Assembly: GCF_011612265.2 (NCBI RefSeq)
Contig: NZ_CP050134.2
Location: 1,922,001 to 1,986,000, forward strand
Source of the DNA: Corynebacterium matruchotii
GTDB lineage: Bacteria; Actinomycetota; Actinomycetes; Mycobacteriales; Mycobacteriaceae
Reading direction: 5' to 3'
Length of the DNA: 64,000 nt
Shown here: positions 40,715 through 48,967 of the stretch, in pieces
How positions within the stretch are numbered: position 1 is the first letter of the stretch
How the letters are laid out: every line of letters starts with the position of its first letter
Translations under genes and position numbers: made by a program
The notes under the pieces: generated by a model
Seen by the model: only the letters and a program-made list of their open reading frames with translations
Database searches by the model: none
What the model was told of the DNA's origin: nothing

Positions 40715-42196
40715 TTATTCGGCTGGCTCGACGTGAACGGTTTGGGTGCGGCCACCAACGCTGACCTTGTAGGTGATGGGCTCTAGCACGGGTTCGTTCT
40801 CCCGCTTCTTTTGCTTGCTGGGATCTACACCCACATTCTTCGGCCCATCGGGGCGGGTCTTGAAGAAGCCCGGTGCCACATTGGGGAATAGTGCGTTGGT
40901 GAGCACGTCTTCGTCGGTGCCGTCGAAGCCTTCCAACTTCTCGGCGTCGGAAACCAGGGTGTCCCATTCGGGTTCTAGCAGGTCGGCAGGGCGAACCGTG
41001 ATCTGCTGCTTCTTGGTTTGCTGTTCCGCTTGCTTGATGAGCTCGGGGTCGCGTTCACCGATGCATTCGCCATAATAGCCCAGCATAAGGTCGGCGAATT
41101 CGGCGGTCATGACCTTGTAGGGGCCCATGAGCACGTTAAACACCGCCTGGGTACCCACAATTTGCGAGGATGGCGTCACGAGCGGCGGGTAGCCAGCTGC
41201 GGCACGAACTCGCGGCACTTCTTCCATCACTTCGTCGATGCGGTCACCGGCGCCTTGGGCTTGGAGCTGGGATTCCATATTGGACAGCATGCCGCCGGGG
41301 ATTTGCGACAGGAAGATATTGGTGTCGACCAGGGTTTTCGACTCGAATTCGCGGTACTTCGGGCGAATCGTCTTGAAGTGGTCGCGGATCTTAATCAGGC
41401 GATCCATGTCCAGGTCGGCGGTGTAGCCGGTGCCTTCCAGCATTTCCACGAGGGATTCCGTGGGGTTGTGACCTGGGCCAAGCGACAGCGAAGAGATGGC
41501 GGTATCGACCACATCGGCGCCGGCTTCGATGGCCTTCATAAGCGTGACTAAGGTAACACCGGTGGTGGAGTGGCAGTGTACGTTGATCTGCACGTCGTCG
41601 CCGTAGGTGTCTTTGACGCCGCGAATAATGTCGTAGGCAGGTTGTGGTTTCAGCAGAGCTGCCATGTCTTTGAGGGCGATGGAGTCTGCCCCCATATCGA
41701 GGAGTTGTCCGGCCAGTTTAATGTAGCCGTCGACATCGTGTAGGGGGGATACGGTGTAGCAGATGGTGCCTTGGGCATGGCCACCGACTTTCTTCACCGC
41801 GGTCATGGCACGTTCTAAGTTGCGGGGATCGTTGAGCGCATCGAAAACGCGGAACACGTCCATGCCGTTTTCCTTGGATTTTTCAACGAACTTATCGACA
41901 ACCATGTCTTCATAGTGACGGTAGCCCAGAAGGTTTTGGCCGCGGAGCAGCATTTGCAGCCGAGAATTGGGCATGAGCTCCCGGAAAGTGCGTAGTCGCT
42001 TCCACGGGTCTTCGTTGAGGAAGCGAATGCAAGCGTCGAAGGTGGCGCCACCCCAGCATTCCACCGACCAGAAGCCGGCCTTATCGATATCATCGCAGGC
42101 AGCAACCATGTCTTCCAAGGCCATTCGGGTGGCAAACAGACTTTGGTGCGCATCTCGAAGAGCTACTTCGGTAACTCCAATTTTTCGTGGACTCAT
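40715..42196 (-). CDS. methylmalonyl-CoA carboxytransferase 5S subunit
   Basis: 493 residues from ATG 42196 (MSPRKIGVTEVALRDAHQSL). HMGL-like TIM barrel with metal ligands in LRDAHQS and NVHCHSTTG, and IALKDMAALL with the carbamylated Lys; a PYC/OADA domain follows. It passes the carboxyl from biotin to pyruvate, giving oxaloacetate. An upstream in-frame start at 42265 adds 23 residues of no family match. First gene of the four-gene operon for the propionate branch. Confidence 0.86.
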   Translation of the reverse strand: MSPRKIGVTEVALRDAHQSLFATRMALEDMVAACDDIDKAGFWSVECWGGATFDACIRFLNEDPWKRLRTFRELMPNSRLQMLLRGQNLLGYRHYEDMVVDKFVEKSKENGMDVFRVFDALNDPRNLERAMTAVKKVGGHAQGTICYTVSPLHDVDGYIKLAGQLLDMGADSIALKDMAALLKPQPAYDIIRGVKDTYGDDVQINVHCHSTTGVTLVTLMKAIEAGADVVDTAISSLSLGPGHNPTESLVEMLEGTGYTADLDMDRLIKIRDHFKTIRPKYREFESKTLVDTNIFLSQIPGGMLSNMESQLQAQGAGDRIDEVMEEVPRVRAAAGYPPLVTPSSQIVGTQAVFNVLMGPYKVMTAEFADLMLGYYGECIGERDPELIKQAEQQTKKQQITVRPADLLEPEWDTLVSDAEKLEGFDGTDEDVLTNALFPNVAPGFFKTRPDGPKNVGVDPSKQKKRENEPVLEPITYKVSVGGRTQTVHVEPAE

Positions 42197-42640
42197 AGCT
42201 TTGACACTATTGCAAAATCTTCGGTCACGCTTGGTGTTTTTCAGTTTATGTCGACCCGAAAGCAAAAATATTTTCGTTAAAAAATGTGGGTTTTTGTCCG
42301 ACCAAACACTTTGTGCTGTTCAGGGCACTGAACACTATTCTATTGGTAACTATCTTGAAAACAGCCTCCCCCCATTTTAGTGAAAAATATCGCATTTTTA
42401 TACTGAAACTTGTCGCCATTAAGAGGAAATTGTGGGCATATTTTCCCGCTTTTCGACGCCTAACGCAGGCGTTGACACTCCCCCACCACTGTCACTTGCC
42501 GCTCTCTGTGAGTCACCAGGAAATTCGGCATGGGGTGGATGCCATTACCTACCCCATGCCAAATCGGTAGGAAACCTTGTGACCGATTTCCCGAAAACCA
42601 ATATCATCGAACACAATGTCGATTATCTATAGAGACGCCC
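42197..42640. other. intergenic region, transcarboxylase promoter side
   Basis: About 440 bp, AT-rich near 42240-42420. It must contain the transcarboxylase promoter. TTTTGCAAT (minus strand, near 42212) is a faint RamB-like sequence, too weak to call. Open frames are short and featureless. Confidence 0.4.
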
Positions 42641-43549
42641 CTACCGTTGTGGGATTCCCGGCAGGTTCACACCAAGGTTTTTGAGTGCTGGACCACCGAA
42701 CTGCATGATCGCGGCAACGATGGCACCCACGCCCAAGACGCCGAGAATCACAGCGATAATGCCTCGCACACCGGAATCTGTACTGGAGCCCTGGTCACTC
42801 CTATCAGGAGCTCCTTTGATAGCTGCCCCTAAATTATTGCGAAAACCAACAGATGCGATGTCAATGTTATCTTTTAGCTCTTGTAATTCTTCCAATCCCA
42901 GTGTGGGGAGCTTTTGTTTCATCAGCTCAGCATTCGCCTTGGACATTCGCGCGAGGCGGACATAGTTTTTTAGGCTATCGGTTTGTTCTTTCTTTTCCGC
43001 GATAGCAAGCGTTTCATCAATTTCTTTCAGAAACGCATCGATTGCCTGAGAGGTTTCCTGCCGAACCTTCACCACATCCGCTTCGGAGGCACCAACGTTG
43101 CTAGCTTTCCGCTTTACGTCAACAGCAGCTTCTTTCAACACCCTAGCCCGAAATTCCAATGCCCTAAGGACATCCTTATCATGAGTCATCGCAGCAGTCT
43201 CTCTAAGATCAACTGCTTGTTGTTTGATCTTTGCTGCATCATAACTTTCATTGCCAAGGTCTTTTGCCTGGGCAATGGCGATTGCTTCATCGGCAATCTT
43301 AATGGTCTCATCCAAGAGAGCAATAATACGTTCTTGCTGCTCGCTCATGACACCATTACCAGAGGCATCTTGTTGGTTCATGTTTTGATTCTCATTGGTG
43401 AGATTTTCCTGCTCATCAGCAATAACATCAGCAAGTTGCGTATTAACATCCAGATCTTCGGCAACTGCCAAACCCGCATGGGCTGCCATCGCACTAGTAA
43501 CTGCAAGAGAAGTAACAATCATCCTCGCGGAATAACGAGATGGAAACAC
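42641..43549 (-). CDS. secreted coiled-coil protein with C-terminal membrane tail (copy 1)
   Basis: 302 residues from GTG 43549, supported by GGAGG nine bases upstream; the frame runs to 43588 without other support. Signal peptide (about 30 residues, ending AVA), a helical Ala/Glu/Lys-rich body, and a tail with one span plus short end: IIAVILGVLGVGAIVAAIMQ, then FGGPALKNLGVNLPG. Paralogue of the two genes upstream. The body has EKKEQTDSLK, also seen in the others. A pair of TACCCC motifs lies 116 and 168 bp upstream. Confidence 0.78.
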   Translation of the reverse strand: MFPSRYSARMIVTSLAVTSAMAAHAGLAVAEDLDVNTQLADVIADEQENLTNENQNMNQQDASGNGVMSEQQERIIALLDETIKIADEAIAIAQAKDLGNESYDAAKIKQQAVDLRETAAMTHDKDVLRALEFRARVLKEAAVDVKRKASNVGASEADVVKVRQETSQAIDAFLKEIDETLAIAEKKEQTDSLKNYVRLARMSKANAELMKQKLPTLGLEELQELKDNIDIASVGFRNNLGAAIKGAPDRSDQGSSTDSGVRGIIAVILGVLGVGAIVAAIMQFGGPALKNLGVNLPGIPQR

Positions 43550-43664
43550 TATAAATAACCTCCGATAAAAGCAACAGATATGCAGCAAATAACATTTTGC
43601 TTAAGTGCTACATTGATTCATCTTAGTAAAAGTAAAAGTTTGTTGAGGTAGATATCATAAGATA

Positions 43665-43724
43665 TCACCCCATAGCAATACTTCACCTGCAATTATGCCC
43701 GTATTATAATGTAAAAATTACCCC
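43665..43724 (-). promoter_or_regulatory. paired TCACCCC / TTACCCC motifs
   Basis: TCACCCCATA at 43665 and TTACCCCAATATG at 43718, 53 bp apart, 116 and 169 bp before the start of copy 1. Same arrangement as upstream of copies 2 and 3. Confidence 0.45.
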
Positions 43725-43916
43725 AATATGTTCTATAGAAAAATTACTATGTTCGAATCTCCGTGCCGGTAAACAATCCAAGTATGGCAAGCAAGGCTGA
43801 TCCACACCTGATGCAATCAGATTGCATTCCCTCGAAAATCAAAGAAAGTCTTTAGGGCGTCGACAAGCAAGCAAAGGTCCCCGGCGGGATAGACCGGAGG
43901 CTCATTGATTATCGGT

Positions 43917-44816
43917 TTATAGCCCAGGCAGGTTAATGCCAAAGGCCTTCAGCGCTGGACCGGCGAATTGCACGATGGCGGCGGCAATAGCGCCCAAGCC
44001 CAAGACGCCGAGGAGCACAGCAATGATGGTCTTCACCTTCGAATTGCCAGAAGACTTGTTTTGAGCATTGGGAACCGTGTCAATGGTTGCACGAACCTTA
44101 CGGAATTCATCCCGTGCACCCTTGAGATACTTTGTAAGATCGTTCAAGGCGGTCGTGGAGGTAATCCCCGGAATGGCCTTCTTAGCTTTTTCGGCATCGG
44201 CCTTGGCGGATTCGGCTTGTGCAACAAGTTCTTTCAGGGTATCGGTTTGCTGCTTCTTCTTGGCAACCTTCAACGCTTCATCAATGTCTCGGATGAACGC
44301 ATCAGCAGCGTCATTTGCGGCTTTCCTCGCCTTCGCCAGGTCTTCTGGGCTGGTTACTTTCTCGATATCCGCTTTTGCGCTCTCAGCCTGGTATTTCGCG
44401 GCATCAGCCCGATTCATGAGCTCCATCAGGCCCGGCTCATCGTTGGTTGTTGGCAGCGCCTTTTTGATTGCTTCAGCCTCGGCTTTGGCTTTTTCAGCAC
44501 TCTTGACAAAGTCTTTGACGAGCTCTGGATCCTTAGCTTTAGCTGCAGCGATCGCTTCATCGGCTGTTTTGATCGCGCTGTCAGCAAGAGCCGTGATGGT
44601 TTCTTTCACATTCTCATAGTTGTTTTTATCTTTGGTGTCGGGGGAACCGTTATTATTACCGGTGGTCGGATTTCCCTGGTCCTCCTTGGTGATTTCAGCA
44701 GCCTGTTCAACAGCCGCGGGAGGGGTTTGGGCTTCTTCGGCGGTGGCGACAGTCATGCCGGAAACGGTCAGAGAGGTGGCAATAGTCAGCGCAGCGAGAC
44801 GGGATATACGTTTCAT
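43917..44816 (-). CDS. secreted coiled-coil protein with C-terminal membrane tail (copy 2)
   Basis: 299 residues. Signal peptide MKRISRLAALTIATSLTVSG (cleaved near TAEE, about 27), a short Pro/Asn/Gly-rich stretch, then a long Ala/Lys/Glu helix (EAIAAAKAKDPE, SAKADAEKAKKA), and the tail IIAVLLGVLGLGAIAAAIVQ with FAGPALKAFGINLPGL. TTGGAG precedes the ATG. The paired TCACCCCC/CTACCCCC sites are 117 and 172 bp upstream. Likely a surface protein held by its tail. Confidence 0.82.
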   Translation of the reverse strand: MKRISRLAALTIATSLTVSGMTVATAEEAQTPPAAVEQAAEITKEDQGNPTTGNNNGSPDTKDKNNYENVKETITALADSAIKTADEAIAAAKAKDPELVKDFVKSAEKAKAEAEAIKKALPTTNDEPGLMELMNRADAAKYQAESAKADIEKVTSPEDLAKARKAANDAADAFIRDIDEALKVAKKKQQTDTLKELVAQAESAKADAEKAKKAIPGITSTTALNDLTKYLKGARDEFRKVRATIDTVPNAQNKSSGNSKVKTIIAVLLGVLGLGAIAAAIVQFAGPALKAFGINLPGL

Positions 44817-44932
44817 TAGAAAACTCCAAAATATAGCAAAGTTGACTCTTAAAGAAAAGGAAATTTTGGTTAAACTTCCTTGCTAAAGGAAACTACCCAT
44901 ATGCTCCGTTAAGTATCCCCATTTAATTAAAA

Positions 44933-44995
44933 TCACCCCCTCAAACAGGGTCTACCTGGGCCTTTGTCACATAAGAATTGTAAGAAACTACCCCC
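44933..44995 (-). promoter_or_regulatory. paired TCACCCCC / CTACCCCC motifs
   Basis: Sites at 44933-44940 and 44988-44995, 55 bp apart. A further sequence shared with the copy-3 upstream region, TAGCATAGTTTCT, follows at about 45005. Confidence 0.45.
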
Positions 44996-45048
44996 TAGTT
45001 TTGAGTAGCATAGTTTCTGTCGATAGGTGTCGTGAGTAAGCACAACAA

Positions 45049-45078
45049 ACCCCCGACCAAAATCCGGCCGGGGGCTGT
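45049..45078 (-). terminator. terminator of copy 3
   Basis: CCCCCG(A/G)CC arms around GGATTTT; minus strand continues GGGTTTGTTG. It lies 20 bp after the stop. Confidence 0.75.
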
Positions 45079-45097
45079 TGATCCAAGATCGCGGTTT

Positions 45098-46552
45098 TTA
45101 GAACTTAGGCAGTTGAATCCCCAGGTTCTTGAGTGCAGGTCCTGCGAACTGGAAGATGGCTGCCACGATTGCACCCACGCCCAGCACGCCGAGGACTACG
45201 GCAAGTGCGGTGCGTACGTTCTTGTTTTCCGAGCTGATGTTGCTCGATCCCTTCTTGTCGGCAACCTTGTCAATTACTTGTTTTTGCTCTGCCACCGTAG
45301 CTTTGGCCTTCTCAGCCTTGTCTTTCTGGGCATTCAGAGCAGCAACAGTCTTGGCCTCGGAAATCTCTTTCTTCAGGGCCTCAAGATTGGTCTTGAGCGT
45401 CTCAAGTTCCTTGACTGCAGCCTTCAGCGAATCAGTTTGTTCCTTCTTCTTGGCTGTGGCAAGAGCTTCGTCAGCTGCCTTGATGGCCTCATCAACTGCC
45501 TTGGCGGCAGCGTCTTTAGCTGCAGCGATGTCTTTGTCGCTATCAGCTTTCTTATCCGGAAGCTTAGCGACTGCATCCTTAGCGGCTTGAGCATCAGTCT
45601 TGGCCTTATCTACCACCTTCTGCTGAGCATTGACTTCATCAGCGTTCTGAGCAGCCTCGATCTTCGGCTTTGCCTCCTGTGCGGCCTTCTTAGCGGCATT
45701 GGCCTTCTCAACATGATCCTTAGCAGCAGCTGCGTCCTTCTTAGCAGCAGCGGCAACCGCTTCATCAGCTACCTTGATAGCCTCATCCGCAATTGCGGTA
45801 GCAGCCTTCTTAGCCTCAGTGATGTCTTTTCCAGTATCAGCCTTCTTGTCCGCAAGCTTAACAATTTCATCCTTAGCAGCTTGGGCATCAGCCTTGGCCT
45901 GCTCTACCGCTGCCTTCTGAGTCTTGACATCTTCAGCGGTCTTGGCTGCCTCGATCTTCGGCTTTGCCTCCTGTGCGGCCTTCTTAGCGGCATTGGCCTT
46001 CTCAACATGATCCTTAGCAGCAGCAGTGTCCTTCTTAGCAGCAGCGGCAACCGCTTCATCAGCGAGAGAGATAGTCTCATCCGCAATTGCGGTAGCAGCC
46101 TTCTTAGCTTCGGTCAGATCCTCGGCAGGCTTGTTTGCAGCTTTCTCAATCACGGTCTTTAGCTGGGTGAGCTCAGTCTTTTTTGTTTCAATCTGGGTCT
46201 TGATTTCTGTCACGCCAGCAACTTCAGTTTTCGCCTCGATCTGCCCCTTTAATTGCTCGACAGCAGATCGGATGGGTTCAATTTTCCCAACTGCGTCCTT
46301 TACTTCAGCAGTTTGCTCCTTGGTCTTCGCAAGATTAGTCAGTTCTTTAACCGAGGCAAGAACAGCGTCAGCAGCTTCGGTAGCAGCCTTCTTAGCATCT
46401 TTTAGCTCATCATTTGCGGGAGTAGCCGAGGCGTTTTGAGCGTTGTTGGCAGAATCTTCGGGGTTGGAGGCAAAAGCGTTGGGGACGGTCAAACCACTGA
46501 AAGTCAACGAGGCAATGACAGCGAGCGCGGAGAGGCGAGATGCGCGTTTCAT
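45098..46552 (-). CDS. secreted coiled-coil protein with internal repeats and membrane tail (copy 3)
   Basis: 484 residues from ATG 46552 (MKRASRLSALAVIASLTFSG), with GGA upstream. Signal peptide, then an Ala/Lys/Glu-rich helical rod containing a 98-residue unit repeated about two and a half times (KDHVEKANAAKKAAQEAKPK appears twice, KKAATAIADE three times). The end is ALAVVLGVLGVGAIVAAIFQ plus FAGPALKNLGIQLPKF. Largest member of the trio; a rod of this kind could reach through the cell envelope. Confidence 0.82.
   Translation of the reverse strand: MKRASRLSALAVIASLTFSGLTVPNAFASNPEDSANNAQNASATPANDELKDAKKAATEAADAVLASVKELTNLAKTKEQTAEVKDAVGKIEPIRSAVEQLKGQIEAKTEVAGVTEIKTQIETKKTELTQLKTVIEKAANKPAEDLTEAKKAATAIADETISLADEAVAAAAKKDTAAAKDHVEKANAAKKAAQEAKPKIEAAKTAEDVKTQKAAVEQAKADAQAAKDEIVKLADKKADTGKDITEAKKAATAIADEAIKVADEAVAAAAKKDAAAAKDHVEKANAAKKAAQEAKPKIEAAQNADEVNAQQKVVDKAKTDAQAAKDAVAKLPDKKADSDKDIAAAKDAAAKAVDEAIKAADEALATAKKKEQTDSLKAAVKELETLKTNLEALKKEISEAKTVAALNAQKDKAEKAKATVAEQKQVIDKVADKKGSSNISSENKNVRTALAVVLGVLGVGAIVAAIFQFAGPALKNLGIQLPKF
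45654..46085. repeat. 294-bp internal coding repeat
   Basis: The block starting GCCTCGATCTTCGGCTTTGC at 45654 recurs at 45948, exactly 294 bp (98 codons) apart, with near-identical sequence for more than 80 bp. The recent-looking identity suggests repeat-number change by recombination. Confidence 0.8.
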
Positions 46553-46667
46553 AAGAAAAATCCAATCGAAAATTGGGAAGATATATAGGGAAAAAGTAGC
46601 TTTGGTTAAGCTCCTCATGAACTGAATTTACTCAGGAATCCCAATATGTTCTAGCATCAACTTCACT

Positions 46668-46732
46668 TTACCCCCATAGACCGTCATTTACCTGGCGCTT
46701 TGAGTTATTAAGAAGCGCTAAGCATTACCCCC
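46668..46732 (-). promoter_or_regulatory. paired TTACCCCC motifs
   Basis: TTACCCCC at 46668-46675 and again at 46725-46732, 57 bp apart, 116 and 173 bp before the copy-3 start. The clearest pair of the set. Confidence 0.5.
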
Positions 46733-46796
46733 GATACTTTTGGATAGCATAGTTTCTATCTATTAAAGATTCTCTTAGAATCTGCTACCCACATGC

Positions 46797-46835
46797 AAAA
46801 TCCCGCCTCCTGTATGCACAAGAAAGCGGGATTTT
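46797..46835 (-). terminator. terminator after the small secreted paralogues
   Basis: AAAATCCCGC and GCGGGATTTT, 10-bp stem with T-run in both directions. Confidence 0.8.
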
Positions 46836-46939
46836 AATGTGTTACTTCATCTAGGCCACAAACTTCACCCATTGTTGTGGGCATACGAACTCATATGCCC
46901 ACGGGAGAACGTCGAAAAGCTTGGCCGGCTTCAAAACTT

Positions 46940-47191
46940 TTAAAATTGCTGGCACATATATGGGCCACTGGCTGCGTCCATTACCGGTCGAACCAGGGTG
47001 CATCCCACGTATTCAGAAAGTGCAATGGGAGCAAACGCAGACAAGGCAGCAACGGCAAGCGACCCAAAAAACGCTTGATTCTCCAAATCTTGTGCTGATG
47101 CTGCGGAAGCTGGGGATACTGACGTGACGGCTAATGCAGTGCAAACAGTAATAACTGCAACCTTGGTACGACGCTTCATAATGGAAAACAT
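46940..47191 (-). CDS. small secreted two-cysteine protein (copy 1)
   Basis: 83 residues. Signal peptide from MFSIMKRRTKVAVITVC to SPASA (about 32), then a mature part of about 50 residues that is hydrophobic and ends with two Cys: YVGCTLVRPVMD, SGPYMCQQF. AAGGAG precedes the ATG. It shares its first 30 residues and about 100 bp of DNA almost exactly with the gene behind it, so the pair arose by tandem duplication. No known family. Confidence 0.75.
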   Translation of the reverse strand: MFSIMKRRTKVAVITVCTALAVTSVSPASAASAQDLENQAFFGSLAVAALSAFAPIALSEYVGCTLVRPVMDAASGPYMCQQF

Positions 47192-47214
47192 AATGACTCC
47201 TTAAATCATCAAAA

Positions 47215-47463
47215 CTACATAACTGCACGCGTGCAGAAATCCGGACCACTGGTTGCCGCAACGAGCGGTTTAGCATAGGCGCATGCCAACAATGTGGCAG
47301 TCATAACCGGGAATGCTGCAGACATAAGAGCAGACCCATAAACCGTATCCTCCACATCTTTACTGAGGCTTGCTGCAGATGCTGGGGATACTGACGTGAC
47401 GGCTAATGCAGTGCAAACAGTAATAACTGCAACCTTGGTACGACGCTTCATAGTGGAAAACAT
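47215..47463 (-). CDS. small secreted two-cysteine protein (copy 2)
   Basis: 82 residues from ATG 47463 (GGGGAG upstream). Signal peptide nearly identical to copy 1; mature part has LLACAYAKPLVAATSGPDFC, conserving the Cys spacing and the SGP..C motif while the rest differs. First gene of the pair, 23 bp before copy 1. TTACCCCC lies 103 bp upstream. Confidence 0.75.
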   Translation of the reverse strand: MFSTMKRRTKVAVITVCTALAVTSVSPASAASLSKDVEDTVYGSALMSAAFPVMTATLLACAYAKPLVAATSGPDFCTRAVM

Positions 47464-47565
47464 AATGACTCCCCATAATATTGGATAGCAAACATCCTGC
47501 CGATATGAGCGATGATACCTATTGAATTTATTGCCAGTCATGTAATTTGTCATTTACGACCACAA

Positions 47566-47573
47566 TTACCCCC
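47566..47573 (-). promoter_or_regulatory. TTACCCCC motif upstream of small secreted pair
   Basis: AATTACCCCCATATGG, 103 bp before ATG 47463. Confidence 0.45.
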
Positions 47574-47643
47574 ATATGGAAATGGCCAATATTTATGTGT
47601 TTTACCATAAAATATGGGTTAAAGAGGGAATATTCCTCACTGG

Positions 47644-48657
47644 CTAATCGAACTTTGAAAACCAATCTCGATCGACCATGGGTTGAAGCCGAACACCAGA
47701 ATCTCCATCATCACGGATAAGATCAGCAAGCCTGTCCCCATTGATAAGATCAACTGTGGGGGCAGCACTAATAGCAGCTTTTCGAGCAGCCTGGGAAAAC
47801 CCACCAAGCGTGACCAGAATAGCGCGTTCAGCTCCTTTCATCTGGGCATCACGTTGAAATAATGCCACCGTTTCCCTGCCAATAGTCTTTCCTTGGGGAG
47901 CATAGCGCTTAACTTGAACTGCAACCCGCGAAGACAGCACCGGGCTTAACGGGGCTGTACCAATCGCATCAATACCTTCGTCTCCTGGGCCACCAACATG
48001 TTGGAGCTGCAGACCGTAACGGCGCAATAGATAGATGACAAACTTCTCGAAACCTTCAGGGGAAAGTTCGTGTAATCGCGCAAGGAGCTGATCTTTCCAA
48101 TCATATTCCTGGTCATTACTATTATCTGATTCGTCAGCGTCATCTTCGATAACGAGAACCTTAGGGGTGGGAGTTTTCATCATTGGAGATTGACCACTAG
48201 GAACTTGCGAAACATCGACAATTTGTCCAACAGAGTCAATGTTCTGCTTACTGCCTGTTTTATTGTGCTGACGCCTGTATTCACGGTTATGCTTACAAAT
48301 AAGTTCCGAAACTTCGGATTCAGGCAACCTCAATATGTTTGAACCTTCAGTTGTAATGAGATACATGGCTCTGGATGGGTTTTCCAACCAACCAAATCCT
48401 TTTGCCATAGAGCACGCCCAACCAATTCTATGGCGGAAAACAGACCTTTTCGGTTTATTAGAGTACCGAATTTCTGCCAACTCTTCACCATTAGGATACG
48501 TATTAATGATGGCCTCAGTGATCTCTGAAATGTGGGCGGATCCACCCAGTTCTATGACTACGCGCAATGTTGGGGGAATCAAATCAAGGTGCGTAGGTAT
48601 ATCAGCATTATCTGTTCGACCATGATTATTAGGATTATCATCACTCATGCGCATCAT
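47644..48657 (-). CDS. Mrr-type restriction endonuclease
   Basis: 337 residues. N-terminal winged-helix Mrr_N-like domain (about 20-115), an acidic linker (VIEDDADESDNSND), and a C-terminal PD-(D/E)xK nuclease domain with GDEGID, a Gly-rich strand and VQVKRY. Type IV enzymes of this kind cut modified DNA. No methylase gene is near, which fits a modification-dependent enzyme. The start could also be the second Met. Confidence 0.85.
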   Translation of the reverse strand: MMRMSDDNPNNHGRTDNADIPTHLDLIPPTLRVVIELGGSAHISEITEAIINTYPNGEELAEIRYSNKPKRSVFRHRIGWACSMAKGFGWLENPSRAMYLITTEGSNILRLPESEVSELICKHNREYRRQHNKTGSKQNIDSVGQIVDVSQVPSGQSPMMKTPTPKVLVIEDDADESDNSNDQEYDWKDQLLARLHELSPEGFEKFVIYLLRRYGLQLQHVGGPGDEGIDAIGTAPLSPVLSSRVAVQVKRYAPQGKTIGRETVALFQRDAQMKGAERAILVTLGGFSQAARKAAISAAPTVDLINGDRLADLIRDDGDSGVRLQPMVDRDWFSKFD

Positions 48658-48710
48658 TATTCCATGATGCAGTTGACATTATGATGCGTCGACATAAGCC
48701 TGAGAACCCC

Positions 48711-48775
48711 AAAGCTCCACTTCCGATCGATCCTCTTGCCGTTATTCTTTGCCTGAATGAGATTAGGAGCTTTAG
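48711..48775. repeat. dispersed hairpin element, degenerate right arm
   Basis: Left arm AAAGCTCCACTTCCG at 48711; right arm ATTAGGAGCTTTAG at 48762 keeps only the inner core. Spacing is about 50 bp as in other copies. Confidence 0.55.
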
Positions 48776-48876
48776 AATTTTCGGCCAAGGCCAATCTTCC
48801 ACAAATGGGTACCAGAAACCCTGGCAAAACAAGTTTTATTGTTGACAGCAAGCACCAGAGTCTCCGTGAGACATGC

Positions 48877-48951
48877 TGAAAGCTCCCCTTCCGCACCTAG
48901 GTATAACAAGAGTGGAAGATACCCAGGTTCGTCCCGAAAAGAGGAGCTTTA
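48877..48951. repeat. dispersed hairpin element with paired changes
   Basis: Left arm GAAAGCTCCCCTTCC (from 48878) and right arm AAAAGAGGAGCTTTAA (from 48937). Confidence 0.6.
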
Positions 48952-48967
48952 ACTTATTTCGATTGCA

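Larger units (their letters stand above)
48658..48967. other. intergenic region with hairpin repeats
   Basis: About 310 bp holding two copies of the GAAAGCTCCACTTC hairpin family and no supported gene. Confidence 0.55.

Noticed and set aside
45032..46162. 376-codon Leu/Ser-rich frame opposite coiled-coil copy 3
   Set aside because: Mirror of the Ala/Lys/Glu repeats; its repeats are those of the real gene read backwards.
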